Assembly: GCF_027409185.1 (NCBI RefSeq)
Contig: NC_084462.1
Span: forward strand, 157,467,490 to 157,531,489
Origin: Cynocephalus volans
Lineage: Eukaryota > Chordata > Mammalia > Dermoptera > Cynocephalidae
Length of the DNA: 64,000 nucleotides
Reading direction: 5' to 3'
Shown here: piece by piece, positions 33,901 through 41,953 of the stretch
How the letters are laid out: every line of letters starts with the position of its first letter
How positions within the stretch are numbered: the stretch's first letter is position 1
Translations under genes and position numbers: made by a program
Notes under the pieces: model-generated
What the model saw: only the letters and a program-made list of their open reading frames with translations
The model's database searches: none
Told to the model about the DNA's origin: nothing

Positions 33901-35582
33901 ACTGTGATTGTCACAGCCGTGGCAGTGCTACTGACTTCTAGTGGTTAGAAGACTGGGATGCTGCTGAACATCCTACAATACACAGGACAAACTCACAACA
34001 AATGATCTAGCCCGAAATATCAACAGTGCTGAGACAGAGAAACCCTGCTTTAAACCCATGGGCTAGGTTGCTGGGTTTTAGTCTCATGGACTTGCTAATG
34101 ATCTGCCCCTTGAAACATCTGTGTGTAGCAGATGGCAGAGGTTCTTTGGTTTTTGGCATGAGGTTATTAGCTTTCAAATTTAGCAGCTTTTTATTGGTGA
34201 TGGTTTTTCAGCAGCAGGATTTAAAAAAAAAAATCTTATCTAGAAACCAAACACACAACCACTTTAATGTGTGGGTGAGAAGGGGATATTTCTGATATCC
34301 CTAGAACTCTACTGGTCTGAAAACCTCTGGACTAGTGTATGTCACTACAGCTGCCATCAGAGACACTGCAAGAGCGCCAGAAAAGACAGCAACATAGTTA
34401 AAGGAATATACTTAGTTATCCGAAAACAACTACTTCTGTGGAGTTTCCCATTCCTCAGAAGTATGAACACACAAGACATTCCTGAATTCATTGAGTACTT
34501 ACTATATACCAGGCAGTGTGTTAGCACTACAGATACAGTGAACAATACAGACATGGCCCTGCCCCCCCCAGAAACTTGCATTCTAGTGGCAGTCACCCAG
34601 TAAAAATTTAAAATATTTTTTACATGAAATATATACATCAATTACATATACACATTGTGTAAATTTCCAGAAAGGAAAAACACAAAACGCACCGTTTGGA
34701 CCCCTTATTTCTAAGAAAGTACTTCTTGGTCCTGTCCCCTAAATTGTAGGAAAGTCTGGGAGTTTTGTGGGATCTTAGAGAGGAATTGATGGTCGCAAAA
34801 AAAGCCTCCGGAATTTCAAAGAGGAGGAATTAGGGAGTGCAGGCAGATTATGAAAAAGGAAAGGAATAACCCTCCCTCAACTGGGCATTGCCCCCCAAAC
34901 CACCAACATCTTTGTAAACGCACGTGGAGAAAGCTTCAAAGCTGAGATTCAAATGTGTCCCTGACTTCTGAGCATCCCTTTGTCAACCAAAGACAGGGCT
35001 GAGAGAGGAGAGAGCTGAGAGGCGGCTGTGAAAGGTGAGTGAAGTTAACCAGGGGGAGACAGGTGCTTCCAGGACTCCAGCCGGCAGCAGACGCCCCCGG
35101 GCCGACACGCCTCCTCCCGCAGAGAATTCCAGCACTCGCCTCAGCCCGGAGTTGCCGACCCTCCCCGACCTCCCCCAGAGAAGTGACTCGGCCGGCCCCA
35201 GAGCCCCTCTGCACTCCCAGGGCTGGGGAGGAGGGCCCCTTCCCCAGTCCCCCTCCACGTTAACCGTGGCCCGACGTCACCAGACCACAGGCGTGAGGCG
35301 GGGGCCGCCCACGAGGGTCATCAGCCAAGCTCAGGCCCAGTGGGGTCGGGACGGGCCCCGCGGGGCCGGGGGCCAAGGACCGCCTCCCCACACCTTGGCA
35401 CTGCCCGGGAGACGGTGGTCGTGAGGCCCGGCGCACCGCACACCGCCCCAGGCCTCGGGGAGCCCCGCAAAGGCGGGACCGGGTACGGCTCCTGCCTGTC
35501 AGGACGCGGGGCCGGTACCTGAGAGGGCGCGGAAGAGGCGCGCGGCCGGCAGCAGCAGGTAAGACAGGCACGAAGCGATCAT
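15821..35582 (-). CDS. ANGEL1: ANGEL1, complete gene, coding span including introns
   Basis: ANGEL1 belongs to the CCR4-related endonuclease/exonuclease/phosphatase (EEP) family and is known to bind the cap-binding factor eIF4E; its paralog ANGEL2 is a 2',3'-cyclic-phosphate phosphatase. Ten coding exons on the minus strand sum to 2004 nt, i.e. 667 residues plus stop, against 670 in human. Every junction is GT-AG and phase-consistent, with no stop in frame. Order in the protein: a short hydrophobic start ([12 protein letters not shown]), an acidic low-complexity region (exon 2), then the EEP domain with SYNILAQDL (exon 3), CLQEVQED with the metal-binding Glu (exon 4), [13 protein letters not shown] (exon 5), and the late SSDHLCL histidine (exon 10). 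All key family residues are intact, so the gene looks functional. Promoter is a CpG island; the gene is convergent with VASH1. Confidence 0.96.
16230..16350. repeat. Old interspersed repeat, family not named
   Basis: Shares the ordered motifs gaatgt..., tgaaaa/ataaaatcagatttttaaat, tggnca, and tcaaa...ttttaaaa with 7965-8060 in the VASH1 3' UTR, which shows both are copies of one dispersed family. Confidence 0.45.
16430..16560 (+). repeat. MIR SINE fragment
   Basis: Carries actgaacaaatctgatcacctcctggtgc, tttatctctaaaatagggatgg and atgatttaagga in MIR order. Confidence 0.5.
16747..16910 (-). CDS. ANGEL1: ANGEL1 coding exon 9
   Basis: The 164-nt exon starts [15 protein letters not shown] and includes [20 protein letters not shown] then [12 protein letters not shown]. 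Acceptor ccctgtag, donor AGTG|GTAAGC. The VDYIFFS block is characteristic of the C-terminal half of EEP nucleases. Confidence 0.94.
17438..17507 (-). CDS. ANGEL1: ANGEL1 coding exon 8 (short)
   Basis: Seventy nt, too short and too split to stand out as an ORF. It reads [20 protein letters not shown] then VFP and two bases of Gly. Acceptor cccctacag, donor CCCGG|GTAACC. It bridges exons 7 and 9 in phase and matches the human [17 protein letters not shown] region. Confidence 0.92.
17895..17975. repeat. TG/AT-rich low-complexity tract
   Basis: 'tgtgtgtgtatgtatctatggacacatacatatacc' and following alternating purine-pyrimidine sequence, directly before the L1 at 17998. Confidence 0.7.
17998..20033 (+). 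mobile_element. LINE-1 ORF2 3' half and 3' end, decayed
   Basis: Successive blocks match L1 ORF2 in sense: 'caacaaattagataacatagatgaa', 'acaggctcagttggcttcac', 'tttgacaaaatccaacaccc', 'aagatcaggaacaagacaaa', then the 3' UTR end 'tggtgatgattgcacaactc...tacactttaaatgagtgga'. Frames are broken. It is interrupted by a DNA transposon (18964-19203) and capped by a SINE inserted at its 3' end (20050). Confidence 0.85.
18964..19203. mobile_element. Short DNA transposon (Tigger/pogo-like) inserted in L1
   Basis: Imperfect terminal inverted repeats CAGGTGTTGAGCATTCC and (reverse complement of the right end) CAGGTTGAGTATCACTT, with internal 'atccaaaatccaaaa' palindromic motifs. It interrupts the L1 ORF2 alignment. 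Family named from memory only. Confidence 0.6.
20050..20144 (+). mobile_element. CYN-type tRNA-Ile-derived SINE, monomer
   Basis: Body gggccagtccatggctcact...gcgtggtgctgacaacacca...gggttaacatccccttacc resembles a tRNA-Ile gene, with an A-tail. Flanked by a perfect 16-bp duplication AAAGATGTTTTTTAAG (20034-20049 and 20145-20160). A young insertion into the old L1 3' end. Confidence 0.88.
20165..22440 (-). mobile_element. LINE-1 ORF2, antisense, decayed
   Basis: Plus-strand text such as 'tggtcatggtatattgctctttcaatgtgctgctagattc' and 'tctatagttttctttttctg' is reverse-complement L1 reverse transcriptase; towards 22440 it reaches the endonuclease region. Interrupted by a Tigger element at 21119-21431. 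Confidence 0.75.
21119..21431 (+). mobile_element. Tigger1/MER2-type pogo DNA transposon, internally deleted
   Basis: Left end CAGTAGTCCCCCTCCATCTG, right end ...ggcatccactgggtgtctta...aaggagggactact, flanked by TA on both sides. Inner sequence 'acagtattgagagagaaaga' and 'ttatcttaagtatgtatgta' fits the non-autonomous Tigger1 derivative. Confidence 0.8.
22490..22790. other. Unassigned GC-richer block with a 90-codon open frame
   Basis: A frame at 22512-22784 (plus) encodes [20 protein letters not shown]..., ending FRTFLL, Cys- and Gly-rich. Its composition differs from the AT-rich L1 on either side. I do not recognise a family; it may be a piece of a processed pseudogene or an old repeat. No splice or expression signal supports a gene. 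Confidence 0.3.
23000..23365 (+). mobile_element. MLT1-type MaLR solo LTR
   Basis: Starts TGCTATGGTCTGAATGT, passes 'ttcatatgttgaaatcctaa', 'gatggtattaggaggtgg', 'ccatgtgaggacacagtgag', 'cttgatcttgga' and a 'gagaaataaatttctgttat' poly(A) region, and ends 'aaacagactaaaaca'. The order matches the MLT1A/B LTR consensus. Confidence 0.88.
24440..25500 (-). mobile_element. Antisense LINE-1/HAL1-like fragment
   Basis: Plus-strand runs like 'tcttctagagttgcatgtca', 'ctttgtcttcaagtaacttcactaagatgtc' and 'tgaactcctagtatgtgtatg' resemble the reverse complement of the L1/HAL1 ORF1 region. Boundaries are vague. Confidence 0.5.
26360..26470 (-). CDS. ANGEL1: ANGEL1 coding exon 7
   Basis: Encodes [20 protein letters not shown] then [17 protein letters not shown]. 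Acceptor tttacag, donor GCCAG|GTAATG. It is followed (minus strand) by the largest intron, about 8.9 kb and repeat-filled. Confidence 0.95.
26773..26899 (-). CDS. ANGEL1: ANGEL1 coding exon 6
   Basis: Encodes [20 protein letters not shown], then [22 protein letters not shown] and one base of the next codon. Acceptor ccttgtag, donor ATCAG|GTGAGC. Matches human ANGEL1 between the GDLN block and the ERRKYGR segment. Confidence 0.95.
27485..27610 (+). repeat. LINE-2 fragment
   Basis: 'caaatatttgaatgccaactgtgtgcaagacactggctaagtgttgggaatag' is the L2 terminal pattern. Confidence 0.6.
27620..27765 (+). repeat. MIR SINE
   Basis: 'agacagacctggaatttaat', 'ggtgtgtgactctgggcaaattagttaac' and following text match the MIR core. 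Confidence 0.7.
27765..28010 (-). repeat. MIR SINE, antisense
   Basis: 'cccaatgtacagatgaggct', 'aagttaaataacttgcccaaggtgtcagagc' and 'gggatttgaactcaggactg' are reverse-complement MIR. Confidence 0.75.
28470..28720 (+). repeat. MIR SINE, near full length
   Basis: Runs from 'acagcatagtatttgagggc' through 'aattacttaacttctctgtg' and 'tcctcatatataaaatggaa' to 'tggtacatagtaagtgctta'. Confidence 0.85.
29126..29559 (-). CDS. ANGEL1: ANGEL1 coding exon 5 (central EEP domain)
   Basis: The 434-nt exon begins [19 protein letters not shown] and carries [18 protein letters not shown] and [18 protein letters not shown], the Asp/Asn catalytic motif of the family, ending GMPAWK. Acceptor cttgcag, donor GAAG|GTGAAA. 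Confidence 0.96.
29560..30155 (-). other. ANGEL1 intron 4, with a MIR
   Basis: A MIR lies at about 29785-29990; the rest is unique-looking. Confidence 0.55.
29785..29990 (+). repeat. MIR SINE
   Basis: 'aagagcatgtgatctagagtcagac', 'ttttgagcaagtaacacaaa' and 'catctgtaagatggggataataac' in MIR order. Confidence 0.8.
30156..30225 (-). CDS. ANGEL1: ANGEL1 coding exon 4 (catalytic Glu motif)
   Basis: Seventy nt encoding [20 protein letters not shown] then RMM and one base of Gly. LQEVQ holds the Glu that coordinates the divalent metal in EEP enzymes. Acceptor ttcccag, donor GATGG|GTAATG. Confidence 0.95.
30673..30899 (-). CDS. ANGEL1: ANGEL1 coding exon 3 (start of EEP domain)
   Basis: Acceptor tttgcag, donor GGAT|GTGAGT. 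Encodes [11 protein letters not shown], then [20 protein letters not shown], with the Asn of the first EEP motif, and ends HWDPD on a codon boundary. Confidence 0.95.
31065..31165 (+). repeat. LINE-2 3' end
   Basis: 'gtaagctccataaagcctgagacg...accactgcatcaccagcacctagcagatactcagtaaatattt' is the L2 3' terminal pattern. Confidence 0.7.
31505..31650 (+). repeat. MIR SINE fragment
   Basis: 'ggtttcagttctttcactacctagctgtatggaccttaggc' fits the MIR core, followed by 'atttcatctgttaa'. Confidence 0.55.
31798..32373 (-). CDS. ANGEL1: ANGEL1 coding exon 2 (acidic N-terminal region)
   Basis: Acceptor tctcttag then ATGCTTTC; donor CATG|GTGAGT at 31797. The 576-nt exon encodes DAFFTCRKN, then a long Glu/Pro/Ser-rich segment ([18 protein letters not shown] and beyond) ending MEIPYH. 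It is likely disordered and not part of the EEP fold. The first two bases finish the Asp codon begun in exon 1. Confidence 0.95.
32450..32640 (+). repeat. LINE-2 3' end fragments
   Basis: 'gtaagccccatatgagcaag...' then 'gtacttactatgtgtcaggcactatgctaagtgctttac' and 'ataaatattcagtgcatgaatgaa'; the second block could instead be MIR antisense. Confidence 0.55.
33443..34047 (+). mobile_element. MER20 hAT DNA transposon, split by an LTR
   Basis: Left part 33443-33480 (cagtggtttttaactgggttgattttgccctcagggga) and right part 33884-34047 ('catttagcaacatcc...ctgaacatcctacaatacacaggac...gagaaaccctg') join into the MER20 pattern once the intervening LTR is set aside. Confidence 0.78.
33481..33878 (+). 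mobile_element. MaLR (MLT1-type) solo LTR inserted in MER20
   Basis: Begins TGTTGTGAAC and ends CTAATACA, with 'gccatgtgagaccc', 'tggacttcccaacctctgaaact' and 'aataaattttgttttc'. A 5-bp duplication GGGGA (33476-33480 and 33879-33883) fits an ERVL-type integrase. It is more diverged than the copy at 23000. Confidence 0.85.
34480..34600 (+). repeat. LINE-2 fragment
   Basis: 'attgagtacttactatataccaggcagtgtgttagcactacagatacagtg' then 'aacttgcattctagtggc'. Confidence 0.65.
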
Positions 35583-35760
35583 GGCCGGCCGCGAGCGCCC
35601 GCCTCCCCTCCTCACCGCCGCCTGCCGGGTGTCTCTCGGCTCGGCCCCGCCTCCGCCCCGCCCCCGGGCCGGCCCACGTGGTGCCGCTGCGGCTCCCACC
35701 GCCTGCGCTTCAACAACAACTTTATTGCGAGCCTAGAATCTCTGTGAGCCTTCAGGGGGC
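35050..35760 (-). promoter_or_regulatory. ANGEL1: CpG island promoter of ANGEL1
   Basis: A CG-dense block spans the ANGEL1 start codon and first exon, with GC-box-like motifs (ccgcccc at about 35647-35663, ggggcggg-type at 35755-35765). There is no TATA box near the start. No plus-strand gene begins here, so I see no evidence of a bidirectional partner, though CpG islands often fire both ways. Confidence 0.75.
35519..35582 (-). CDS. ANGEL1: ANGEL1 coding exon 1 (start codon)
   Basis: ATG at 35582-35580 opens 21 codons, [20 protein letters not shown] plus Ser, ending TCAG|GTACC. I chose this ATG because it gives the known short hydrophobic N-terminus; an in-frame ATG further upstream, at 35699, would add an Arg/Gly-rich, CpG-island-derived extension. 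The exon lies inside the CpG island. Confidence 0.92.
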
Positions 35761-35841
35761 GGGAGGAGCCGGTTCCCATGGCAACGGGCCCGCCTGGCTC
35801 CGACGGACATCGAAGCGCCTGGGCTTAAAATTAAGTGCCTC

Positions 35842-35993
35842 TCAGCAATCACAACAACTCCTTGAGCTTGTTAAGACAAGTGAACAGATATGATGTTGAT
35901 GGGGGGAAGGGGGGAAAGGAGGAATTGGTAAAGGGACACGAAAATTAATTACATTGTAAATTGATAAATTAAAATTAAAAATAAATAAATAAA
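35842..35993 (+). mobile_element. 5'-truncated retroposon, probably an L1 3' end
   Basis: A 152-bp insert with a perfect 16-bp target duplication TAAAATTAAGTGCCTC (35826-35841 and 35994-36009) and an AAAT-rich tail. A G-rich purine run (ggggggaaggggggaaaggagg) followed by 'attaattacattgtaaattgataaatt' resembles an L1 3' UTR. It lies just upstream of the ANGEL1 CpG island. Confidence 0.75.
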
Positions 35994-36429
35994 TAAAATT
36001 AAGTGCCTCGCTGGAGGCTCCGTAGGTATTATTCAAAGGCCACATCCTTATTCCCACTATTGCCGCTAACTAGGTGTCCACCTTTGGATCACCATATAAC
36101 CTCTCCGCCCTTCAATCTCCCCATCTGTAAAGTAGAGGTCTGGTGTTTCTCTAAGGCTTCACTTAGCCCTGCCTTCTCAGCCCAGAGAGTAGAGGGAACG
36201 AGTTCTTTCTCATTTCCCCTTTCCCCCCTTTCCCTGCCTCTACTGTCTTCCCCAGTTCAGATTCTGGGTCATGAACTGAGTCCTCCCTTCAACATATAAG
36301 ATTTTGTCTCCTTCCCCACCTGTTTCAAATGGACCCTCTTTTCCCTTACCTGGAAAGAAGCGGGTGTCCCATTGGTGAGGGAGGGAGCGAAGGAAGGAAG
36401 GAAACTCCACAAGACCAAGGACCAAGTCT

Positions 36430-36520
36430 GGCTCCCTGGAGTATCCCTCTAGTGTCTAATACAGTGCCAGGCACATAGTAGGGACAAAACAAACGTTTGT
36501 TGACTAATTGAACAAAGCAT
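36430..36520 (+). repeat. LINE-2 3' end
   Basis: 'tagtgtctaatacagtgccaggcacatagtagggac...tgttgactaattgaac' is the L2 terminus. Confidence 0.65.
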
Positions 36521-37079
36521 ATGTCACTAAATGAAGGCCAGTTCTTCCATCAATTTGGTGCTACCTAAACAGACCTCTTTGAGTCTCTTCCCCAGTCCCC
36601 CACCCTCAATCTCCTGCCCCAACCATACTCCGAAGAAGGATAGACCATATAATACACCCAATTTCAGTACCCAGTGTCTGAGCTGTGCAATTTCCAATTT
36701 GTGGCTGGAGCCTTGGTTGTTCAGGGAAGCCCTCTGGGGAGTCACCAGATCCTGGACCAGCTGGGTACATCATAACATTGAAAGTCTAAAAGGAGGAAGG
36801 AGAGAATCAGTATCATGACCTTCCCACCGCAGTATTTACCTTAGCTCTAGAGGTGTCAGTGTCTGCCTTCAAGCAGCAGCACTCATCCCCATGCCTGAGA
36901 CAAAGTAGAGGCTTAGAAATAGAGCATAAATGTCAGATCTACGTACGGAGTCCCAAGGTCGGGCCCAATCCTTTGCTGGTGGCTTAAGTAAACCCTCCTT
37001 GTACCCTTCTTCCATTTTGTACCAATAGTTCCCAGAAGTCCAAGTCAGATCCTAAATCAAGGTTCTTTTCTAGAGATTA

Positions 37080-37240
37080 TGTTTACCATTTTGTGAAATA
37101 ATGGTTCCCTTATCTACTTGGAAAATGTTTTTAAAATATAAATTTCTAGGCCCTACTCCCAATGATTCAACAGGGCTGGATGAGGCCTTTAAACACTCAC
37201 CAAGTTATTCTAATGTATAGTTTGGGAACCCCTGCTAGAG
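37080..37240 (-). repeat. MER5A-type hAT fragment
   Basis: 'tataaatttctaggccctactcccaatgattcaacagggctggatgaggc' then 'gtatagtttgggaacccctgcta' fit MER5A. Confidence 0.65.
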
Positions 37241-37394
37241 GATCTAGCCTCAACCAGACTGCTCAATGCTCACGTGGGCACTATGTGTCAGGCCAACTGA
37301 TGCCATATTCTTTCAGAGGCTTTTCCTGACCCCACTTAAGCGAGGCTTTCCTCTTTGTCTTTCTTGATCCATAATCAGCTATGTTGGAAGGTAT

Positions 37395-37540
37395 AGGGCC
37401 ATATGAGAATCACAAGCTTTGGAGTTAGACCACCAGAGTTCAGATCATAACTCTGCCACCTGTGGAACCATTCAGGTTACCTATCCTCTTGGGGCCTCAG
37501 TTTCCTTACCGTGCCTAATGCAAGGTAAGCTCTCAGTGTG
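37395..37540 (+). repeat. MIR SINE
   Basis: 'tttggagttagaccaccagagttcagatcataactctgccacctg' and 'ggggcctcagtttcctta' fit MIR. Confidence 0.7.
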
Positions 37541-38212
37541 TACTATTACATTTTTTGAACTTGGGCAAAAAGCAGCTCTGGCTACTGTTAATCCCTGGCC
37601 GAAATAAGGCTCCTGCCCTCCAAACTGTAATGTGGCATTGCTGAGCAAGCCAATAACTGCAGATCCCAAGGAGACTTGTCCTGGTGAAGTGCAGCCTCAG
37701 CCTTCCCCAGTCAAAGGAAAATGACAAGTACATTCTGCACTGTCTCTGATCTCATCATGCTGGAAATATTCTAAGGAGAGAGATGGGATGAGCCCCTCAA
37801 TTCATCTCAACTGTGATAACAATGAAGGCAATCAAGAGCACCTGCATTCATCATTAGCGTGATTTTGAGGGTGCAGAACATACCTAAAAGGCCAAATGGG
37901 AGGTTTTGCAATACTTTGAAGGATTTAAAATGCTGTTTTAAAGGGGTATTTCCTGTATACAGGAAATTTAAGCCTTTGAGGGCTTAAATTTTACTTATAA
38001 CAGGCATATATGGAAGTTCAACAGGGTGGCCGCCTTTATTTAGAGAACTGTTGGTAGAACCTGTGCAATATACAGGGGGCAGCATAACGCTTCCTTCACC
38101 ATTGCAGAGACTACAGACCAAGGACTGGAGCAAGGCTGTCCAAAAGAAATATCACGTGAACTACATAGCTAATTTAAAATTTTCTTGTAGACTCATATAA
38201 AAAGACAAAATA

Positions 38213-38395
38213 GGGCCAGCCCCATGGCTCACTTGGGAGAGTGCAGCGCTGGTAGCTCCGAGGCTGCAGGTTCGGATCCTATATAGGGATGGCCAGTGCG
38301 CTCACTGGCTGAGCGTGGCGCAGACAACACCGTGCCCAGGGTTGTGATCCCCTTACTGGTCAGGAAAAAAAAAAAAAAGTCTAAATAAATAAATA
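38213..38395 (+). mobile_element. CYN-type dimeric tRNA-derived SINE
   Basis: Two related halves: gggccagccccatggctcac...gaggctgcaggttcggatcc, then gatggccagtgcgctcactggctgag...cagggttgtgatccccttac, followed by a long A-tail. The second half keeps the tRNA-Ile-like 3' motif seen in the monomers at 20050 and 43890. Confidence 0.82.
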
Positions 38396-38879
38396 AAGTG
38401 GGTGAAATTAATGTTAATAATGTTTTATTTAACCCCATAGATCCAAAAATTTAGCATCTTAACATGTAATCAATATTTTTTAAATGAGATATTTTATGTT
38501 CTTTTTTCTTTTTTGTACTGAGTCTTTGAAATTCAGTGTGTGTTTTACTTGGATATAACATCTCAATTCAGACTAGCCATATTTCAAGTGCTGAATTGCT
38601 ACAAGGAGCTAGTGACAACCATATTGAACCCATGCAGGTCTAGAGACCACAAACAGACTCAGAACAGGCTGAAAAGAATTGCTCATCTTCAACATTTTTG
38701 GTGATCTGAGGCCCCTACACCCCTAGTAAGTTGGCTTCTCTAAGCCTAGTGTTTCCTTCGAGATCTCAGGATTTATGGCAAATATTCCCAGAATGTGCCA
38801 GATTAGCCTGAGTTGATGCATTCATTTACTCATTCACTGATTTGTGCATTCATATATTCATTAGAGATTTATCAAGCAC

Positions 38880-41365
38880 ACATCAGTGTTTACTCCAACC
38901 TCACCACTGACCTTCTGCCTTGAAGATTTTGGCCCTGGACTCACAGTCTTCTTCACTACCCCACGTCTTCCCATCACCAATGTGAATAAGCCATCCTAAA
39001 TCCTGGAAGCTCACTATCATGACCTTCTCAATGACCTTCATTCCCACACTGTACTCCAGAAATTCCCCGCCCTGGCCACATCTTTAATGTGTCATAGCTG
39101 GGTACCGCTCCACCTCTGGAATTATAAATTCACACACCCTCTTTGACGGATCACCTCGTGGCTTTCTGCCTCTTCCACTTTTATTTCTGCTTCATCTCTT
39201 CTTTAACTCTATCGAACCCTTGATTTCTCTATTCTGAGCTTCCCCTCAGTCATCTTTTCTTTCTCCATCCAACATGGAATCCTTATGACCCATGTTTTAA
39301 ATCGCTCTCTTGTCAATGTCATCAACGCTCCTGCCCATTGTTCTTTGATTATACACCTGCCTCGGTCAGTAAAACCATTCTTCTTGGTTCTTATATCTGG
39401 GCTGCTGAGCACCGATGAATAAAATTACCAACCACATGGACTGGGGCCATTAGTGTGCTGGTCTCCAACCTCACTTCAGCCCTCAACCCTCCCTAGCAAT
39501 CCCGTGCTTTTTGGTTAGCTTCCTCTCCCATCCCCACTGTGACCATCCTTCTCAATCTTGCTGCCCTATTGCCTCCCTTCTTGCTCTCAGGAGATCATCT
39601 CCCCATCAAATTTAGAGAAAAAATAGAATCACCAAGTATAAACTCTCTACTCCCTATTGCCCCAGCAATGCACTGACCGGCATCCATAACCACCTTTTCC
39701 TCCTCTCTTCCCAGCACAGTGGCTGACCCTCCCTCCATGCCCAGGATCCCCTCCCTCCTTCCTGACCCCTCAGAGATCACGCTCCTTCTACTTGCCCCTC
39801 TCCTTTCCTTCACTGACTCCTTCCCGTCAACATTTAAACATGCTCAAATCACTCCTATATTAAAAACCTTCGCTCAGCCCAATGTCTCTCTCCAGCTATC
39901 CCTCTCTCCCCACCTCTCCTTCACAACCAGCCTTCTTGAAAGAACTGTCTATACCCGCTGTCTATACTTCCTCACCTCTCATTCATGCTCATTCCACTGC
40001 AATAGAGCTTCCACCACTATCACTCCACCGAGACTCCCTCACCAAATTTCCCGATGCCTTCCTCATTGAGGACAGCAGGGGTCTGCAGAAAGGACACACT
40101 CCAGGCCCTATTATTTCTTCACTATTCCATAATCTTGCATAACTGTTCTCATAAGACTCTCTTCCCTTGGTTTCTGTGACGTTCTTGTTTTCCTTCTATC
40201 TCTGTGGACATTCTGCCCTCAGGTCCTTCACTTACGTTCCTCTGACCACCCTCCTCTCACTGAGGGTGTTCCTAGGATTTCACCTTTGGCCTCTCTCCTC
40301 CTCTTACTCTACAGCCCCTCCTTGAGAAATTTTCACCACTCTAATGGTTTCAAACACCATTCATACAACTCACACATCTACATTTTTAACCCAAATCCTG
40401 TCCCTGGGCCACAGACCAATAAATCCCTTTGCCTACAGACCTCTCCAATAGATACCCCAGAGGCAACTCAAAGACTCAACACACCCAAAGGTGCACTCAT
40501 CACCTCCCCGACATCCTCCAAAAAACCACTGTCCCAGCCCCCTTGCCCTCTTCTTTATGAATGGCACGATCATCTGCTGAGCTAATCTGGCCTCCTACTT
40601 TTTCTTCTCCCCTTTCTCTTTCATATCTGGTCTATCTCCAAGCCCAAGTGGTTTGGCCTTCTTTATATTTATCCAGTCAGTCCACTTCAACCCCTCCGCC
40701 ACTCCTAACTAGTGTTCATCCCCCTCCTACCCTCAGTGCACTTTCCACACTGCAGCCAGTGCACTCTTTCTATTGTGCAGATCGTATCAGGTCATGCTGC
40801 TGTTTAAACCTTTCTGCAACCCTCCACCATTTGTTCAAAATGCAAGCCAAACTCCTAAGCACAGCATTGAAGGCCCTTCACGATGGGCCTCTGCTCACCT
40901 CCCCATCTCATTCTCTACTTCCTTCCCACTACCACTCTCCCCCAGGAGAATCGCACTCCAGCCTCGCTAAACTACTTGGAACTCCCTGAACATGCCATGG
41001 GGACATTGTATGTTTTTTTCTCAGCCCCGAATATGTCTCCCCACGTCTATACTCTGCCTTCACCTAATTGCTGCCTAATGGACCTTCAAGTCTTAGGCCT
41101 AGATATCCCTTTCTCAAGGAAATTTCCCAGATCTTCAACACTCACACAGACACGCATAGACAAACCACTGCCCCCAGTCTGGAGCAGAAGCCCCCTCCTA
41201 TCTGCTTCTGTGGTGCCCTTGCTTACTCTGGGTGTAATACTGTCACTGTGTTTACTCACCTGTACCCCTCAGTAGACTATATGTTCCATGAGGTTCACCA
41301 CTCTGTCCTCATCACCTAGCTCAGTGCCAGGGCACCCAACACATTAAGTGAATGAATGAATGAAA
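38880..41365 (+). mobile_element. Long LINE-2 copy, sense
   Basis: Pyrimidine-rich L2-like text runs for over 2 kb and ends with the canonical L2 3' end ('gtagactatatgttccatgaggttcacc...cagtgccagggcacccaacacattaagtgaatgaatgaatga'). Upstream blocks such as 'ctcttcccttggtttctgtgacg', 'ggcccttcacgatgggcctctgctcacctc' and 'agcctcgctaaactacttgg' match L2 ORF2 order. The part before about 40100 is less certain. Frames are broken. Confidence 0.65.
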
Positions 41366-41807
41366 AATCCTTCTTTCTGAAGAGCTTCAGTTTCATAAGA
41401 AAACCAAACATAACAAAATCCAAACTTGCAAAAGTGGACACATAATGGAGAATTTCTTCCATTTTCCAAAGTTTTTTTTGCTTTACAAAATAATTCTCCT
41501 GAAAGTGCCTTTCTTTCCAAGACTGCCCGCCGTATTTGAAGTCTGTCTTGATTTAAAACTACCATTAAAAAAAAAAAATCCCTTGCACAAAATTAGGTAT
41601 TATTACAACTAACATATATATAAAACAAATAAAAATAAAGTACAAAAACAGCATCTGTTTCTTCTTTCAGTTGTGTTTCTTCATCTTGCCTCCTAATACA
41701 GTTTCTGTCAACTTCTTCTCTTTGACCTTTTTCTCTCCATTCTCTCCCTTGGCTAACTTGGACCTTTAGTAATCATCTTATGCTAATGGCCAATCAATAC
41801 ATTTTCT

Positions 41808-41953
41808 ATTTTTTTTTTTTTTTTTGTCTTTTTCGTGACCGGCACTCAGCCAGTGAGTGCACCGGCCATTCCTATACAGGATCCGAACCCGCGGCGGGAG
41901 CGTCGCTGCACTCCCAGTGCCGCACTCTCCTGAGTGCGCCACGGGCGCGGCCC
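41808..41953 (-). mobile_element. CYN-type SINE, GC-rich dimer, antisense
   Basis: Reverse complement begins gggccgcgcccgtggcgcac and contains gcgggttcggatcctgtata and tggccggtgcactcactggc, with a T-tract (A-tail) at 41811-41826. Perfect 13-bp duplication CAATACATTTTCT at 41795-41807 and 41954-41966. The high CpG content suggests recent insertion. Confidence 0.9.

Larger units (their letters stand above)
32374..35518 (-). other. ANGEL1 intron 1, repeat-bearing
   Basis: Contains an L2 (about 32450-32640), a MER20 split by an MLT1-type LTR (33443-34047) and an L2 piece (about 34480-34600). From about 35050 onward the sequence becomes CpG-dense. Remaining stretches show nothing I can name. Confidence 0.6.

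Noticed and set aside
35035-35424. 129-codon plus-strand frame in the CpG island
   Set aside because: High GC removes stop codons; Pro/Arg/Gly-rich with no homology, so not called as a gene or a divergent partner of ANGEL1.
35499-35699. Upstream in-frame ATG extending ANGEL1 exon 1
   Set aside because: The extension is Arg/Gly-rich low complexity typical of 5' UTR; the internal ATG at 35582 gives the known N-terminus.
39719-41275. Several frames of 80-140 codons at 39.7-41.3 kb
   Set aside because: They are pieces of a decayed LINE-2 copy, with order and 3' end matching L2, not a host gene.
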